Part shown: one piece after another, positions 61,661 to 64,000 of the stretch | Layout of the letters: each line of letters begins with the position of its first letter | Position numbering within the stretch: position 1 is the first letter of the stretch | NCBI GenBank assembly: GCA_965207535.1 | Contig: CBDBMR010000016.1 | Coordinates: 496,001 to 560,000, forward strand | Origin: JAJDXO01 sp965207535 | Lineage (GTDB): Bacteria > Pseudomonadota > Alphaproteobacteria > Rhodospirillales > UBA2165 | DNA: 64,000 nt | Reading direction: 5' to 3' | The notes under the pieces: generated by a model | Told to the model about the DNA's origin: nothing | Seen by the model: the letters and a program-made list of their open reading frames with translations, nothing else | Database searches by the model: none | Translations under genes and position numbers: made by a program

Positions 61661-62965
61661 ATGAGCGGCAAAGAAGAAAAATCAGGCCCCATCGAGTACG
61701 GTTTCGAGACCCGGGCGGTTCACGCCGGCGCCCAGCCGGATCCGGTCACCGGCGCCCGGGCCACGCCCATCTACCAGACGACGTCCTACGTTTTCGACGA
61801 CACCGAACATGCCGCCGATCTGTTCAACCTGTCCCGGTTCGGATTCATCTATTCCCGGCTCGGCAACCCCACCGTCTCGGTGCTGGAGGAGCGGGTCGCC
61901 AGCCTGGAAGACGGGCGCGCGGGCCTCGCGGCGGCATCCGGCCATGCGGCCCAGTTCCTGACCTTCTTCACCCTGCTGGAGCCCGGCGACGAGTTCATCG
62001 CGTCGCGCAATCTATATGGTGGGTCGGTCACCCAGTTCGGCCTGTCGTTCAAGCGGCTGGGCTGGACCTGCCGTTTCGTCGACCCGGCCCGCCCGGAGAA
62101 CTTCCAGGACGCCCTAACGCCGAAGACCAAGGCGATCTTCCTCGAAGTGCTCGCCAATCCCGGCGGCATCATCGTCGATCTGGAGCGGGTGGTGGAGATC
62201 GCCGGCGAGGCCGGCATTCCGGTGATCGTCGACAACACCATGGCGTCTCCCTACCTCTGCCGGCCGATCGAATGGGGCGCCGACATCGTCATACATTCGA
62301 CCACCAAGTACCTCTCCGGGCACGGCAATTCCATGGGCGGCGTGATCGTCGAGAGCGGCAAATTCGACTGGCTCCAGGGCGGCAAGTTCCCGGGCATGAC
62401 CGAGCCGGACCCGGCCTATCACGGCCTCAACTTCTACGAGACCTTCGGCGACTTCGGCTTCACCACCAAGGCCCGCGCCGTCGCGCTCCGGGATTTCGGG
62501 CCGACCATGGCGCCGCTGAACGCGTTTCTGACCATCACCGGGATCGAGACCCTTGCGCTGCGCATGGACCGGCATGTGGCCAACGCCCGAAAGGTTGCCG
62601 AATTCCTGGAAGCGCATCCGGCGGTCGATTGGGTGTCCTATGCCGGATTGGCGTCGAGCCCGTATCACGATCTCGCGGCGAAGTACCTTCCCAACGGGCC
62701 GGGCGCCACGTTCACCTTCGGCCTCGAGGGCGGCTTCGACGCCGGTGTCAAATTGGTCGAGGCCTGCGAGCTGTTTTCCCACCTCGCCAACGTGGGCGAC
62801 ACGCGGAGCCTGATCATCCACCCCGCCTCGACGACCCACCGGCAGCTTAACGAAGAGCAGCAGATCGCCGCCGGGGCCGGTCCCGACGTCATCCGGCTGT
62901 CCATCGGGATCGAGAACGCCGACGACATCCTGCGTGATCTGGATCAAGCGCTGAGCGCCGCCTGA
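61661..62965 (+). CDS. metY: O-acetylhomoserine sulfhydrylase / aminocarboxypropyltransferase
   Basis: 434-residue PLP enzyme of the Cys/Met metabolism family. PLP lysine in IVIHSTTKYLSGHGNSMGGV, N-terminal YQTTSYVFDDTEHAADLFNL and C-terminal SHLANVGDTRSLIIHPASTT, LSIGIENADDILRDL. The residues ADLFNLSRFGFIYSRLGNPT are typical of MetY. It makes homocysteine from O-acetylhomoserine and sulfide. Four base pairs after the CoA-binding gene; likely one operon. Confidence 0.95.
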   Translation: MSGKEEKSGPIEYGFETRAVHAGAQPDPVTGARATPIYQTTSYVFDDTEHAADLFNLSRFGFIYSRLGNPTVSVLEERVASLEDGRAGLAAASGHAAQFLTFFTLLEPGDEFIASRNLYGGSVTQFGLSFKRLGWTCRFVDPARPENFQDALTPKTKAIFLEVLANPGGIIVDLERVVEIAGEAGIPVIVDNTMASPYLCRPIEWGADIVIHSTTKYLSGHGNSMGGVIVESGKFDWLQGGKFPGMTEPDPAYHGLNFYETFGDFGFTTKARAVALRDFGPTMAPLNAFLTITGIETLALRMDRHVANARKVAEFLEAHPAVDWVSYAGLASSPYHDLAAKYLPNGPGATFTFGLEGGFDAGVKLVEACELFSHLANVGDTRSLIIHPASTTHRQLNEEQQIAAGAGPDVIRLSIGIENADDILRDLDQALSAA

Positions 62966-62982
62966 ATGGCATAACCGCTCCC

Positions 62983-64000
62983 ATGAACAATCTGAAACAG
63001 CGCGCCCACGCGTTCCTGGAGCTCTCGGTCCCCGGGGACCGTTGGGGCTACGCATTCGACTGTTTCATGATTGCTCTGATCTCCGCCAATGTGATCGCGG
63101 TCATTTTGGAGACGGTCCCGGCGCTCTCGGAGGCCTATGGGACATTCTTCAGGTATTTCGACATCGTTTCGGTGATCATCTTCACCGTCGAATACGTGCT
63201 CCGGGTGTGGTCGTGCACGGCGGAGCGGGCCCGCGATTACGGCCATCCCATCAAGGGCCGGATCAAGTTCATCCTTTCGCCCCTCGGGATCATCGATCTC
63301 CTGGCGATCCTGCCCTTCTATCTCGGCTTCCTCATCGATGCCGATCTCAGAATTTTGAGGGTGTTCCGGCTGATCCGGCTGCTCAAGCTCACCCGCTATT
63401 CGCCCGCCCTCATCGTTATCGGCGCGGTGATCAGGAACCAGTCCAAGGCGCTGACCGCGGCCCTGTTCCTGATGCTCACGGCGCTGGTCCTGACGTCGAG
63501 CATCATCTTCGCCGTCGAGCACCGGGTACAGCCCGACAAGTTCGGCTCCATCCCGGACGCCATGTGGTGGGGCATCGCCACGCTGACCACGGTCGGTTAC
63601 GGCGACGTCACCCCGATCACTCCCTTGGGCAAGTTCTTCGGCGCCGTGACCATGATCCTGGGTATCGGCATGTTCGCCCTGCCCACCGGCGTCATCGCCA
63701 CCGGCTTCGCCAACGAGATCCGCAAGCACGAATTCATCGTCAGCTGGCGGCTGGTTTCGCGGGTGCCGCTGTTCAACGACCTGGACGCCGCCCAGATCGC
63801 CGAGATCGTCAATCTGCTGACCCCGCTGGTGGTGCCGCCCCGTCACGCCGTGGTCCGCATGGGCGAACCAGGGGACAGTATGTTCTTCGTTATTTCCGGC
63901 GAACTCGAAGTGGCGGCGCCGGGTCAACCGTACAAGCTCGGCGAGGGAGAATTCTTCGGCGAGATGGGCCTCCTGCGCAACACGGTCAGGCTCACCGACG
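62983..64000 (+). CDS. Cyclic-nucleotide-gated potassium channel, MlotiK1-like (3' end outside window)
   Basis: Partial gene with at least 339 codons. Six membrane segments with a voltage-sensor-like S4 (RILRVFRLIRLLKLTRYSPA), pore loop with selectivity filter TLTTVGYGDVTPI, and a C-terminal domain starting VSRVPLFNDLDAAQIAEIVN that turns into a cyclic-nucleotide-binding fold (GEPGDSMFFVISGELEVAAP, GEFFGEMGLL). This is the MlotiK1 layout. Start ATG 62983, 17 bp after metY. It should pass K+ when cAMP binds. Confidence 0.93.
   Translation, partial: MNNLKQRAHAFLELSVPGDRWGYAFDCFMIALISANVIAVILETVPALSEAYGTFFRYFDIVSVIIFTVEYVLRVWSCTAERARDYGHPIKGRIKFILSPLGIIDLLAILPFYLGFLIDADLRILRVFRLIRLLKLTRYSPALIVIGAVIRNQSKALTAALFLMLTALVLTSSIIFAVEHRVQPDKFGSIPDAMWWGIATLTTVGYGDVTPITPLGKFFGAVTMILGIGMFALPTGVIATGFANEIRKHEFIVSWRLVSRVPLFNDLDAAQIAEIVNLLTPLVVPPRHAVVRMGEPGDSMFFVISGELEVAAPGQPYKLGEGEFFGEMGLLRNTVRLTD

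Overview
The window is about 64% GC chromosomal DNA from an alphaproteobacterium, most like the Rhodospirillales and relatives. The evidence is the rplM-rpsI-argC order, a short ArgC, SdhE next to mfd and recG, a sigma-54-type glnB-glnA operon, a PotABC-type importer, TAXI-TRAP transport, and many single-copy catabolic genes. It looks like an ordinary gene-dense chromosome with three recent insertions of one IS5-family element (843 bp, copies at 6538, 19569 and 46928) that are identical wherever compared.

Layout. 1-3630 (minus): polyamine-type ABC importer (permease, binding protein, ATPase). 3890-6538: FAD monooxygenase, a perfect CRP-like box with a terminator and possible small RNA, and an MFS exporter ended by IS copy 1. 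7527-11257: class II aldolase, DUF2786 protein, MFS, FrnE-like DsbA, and C/G-rich palindromes. 11466-18868: mfd, sdhE, recG, DUF502 protein, NUDIX hydrolase. 18981-26929: ACT-domain protein, IS copy 2, then the minus-strand run tRNA-His / tkt / aldolase / rpe / anion symporter / universal stress protein. 27320-36441: aminotransferase, glnB-glnA, three tandem Bcr/CflA exporters, membrane protein, YceI. 36487-46384: a divergent catabolic cluster around a LysR regulator with two identical-half-site operator boxes; one arm is TAXI-TRAP transporter, GST and VOC protein, the other a 6-oxocamphor-hydrolase-like crotonase, SDR, hydroxyacyl-CoA dehydrogenase and FAH-family hydrolase. 46928-53566: IS copy 3 and a selenoprotein cluster. 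53677-64000: DUF3105 protein, a 27-residue microprotein, thioesterase, parE, gamma carbonic anhydrase, argC, rpsI, rplM, enoyl-CoA hydratase, CoA-binding protein, metY and a truncated cyclic-nucleotide-gated K+ channel.

The most remarkable system is at 47770-51714. Three genes that look split by an in-frame TGA are continuous selenoproteins. Two AhpD-like proteins carry CSYU and CAYU in place of CxxC, each with a hairpin whose GGUC loop starts exactly 22 nt after the UGA. A third protein, of the glycine/betaine reductase selenoprotein B family, carries a UPSC motif followed by a GC-rich hairpin. They are arranged divergently around an HxlR-type regulator, with a two-domain EthD-like protein, and are flanked by a Rieske oxygenase and an OsmC protein. 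This suggests a redox or detoxification system built on selenocysteine. The selenocysteine machinery itself is not in the window.

A second theme is the insertion element. All three copies sit in the TA of a TAG stop codon of a neighbouring gene. Because both IS ends begin with GG, each insertion rebuilds the stop codon, so the host proteins are unchanged. A third theme is the frequency of short tandem duplications (9-15 bp) in and between genes, including an 11-bp array that forms a chain of overlapping mini-ORFs in front of the OsmC gene.
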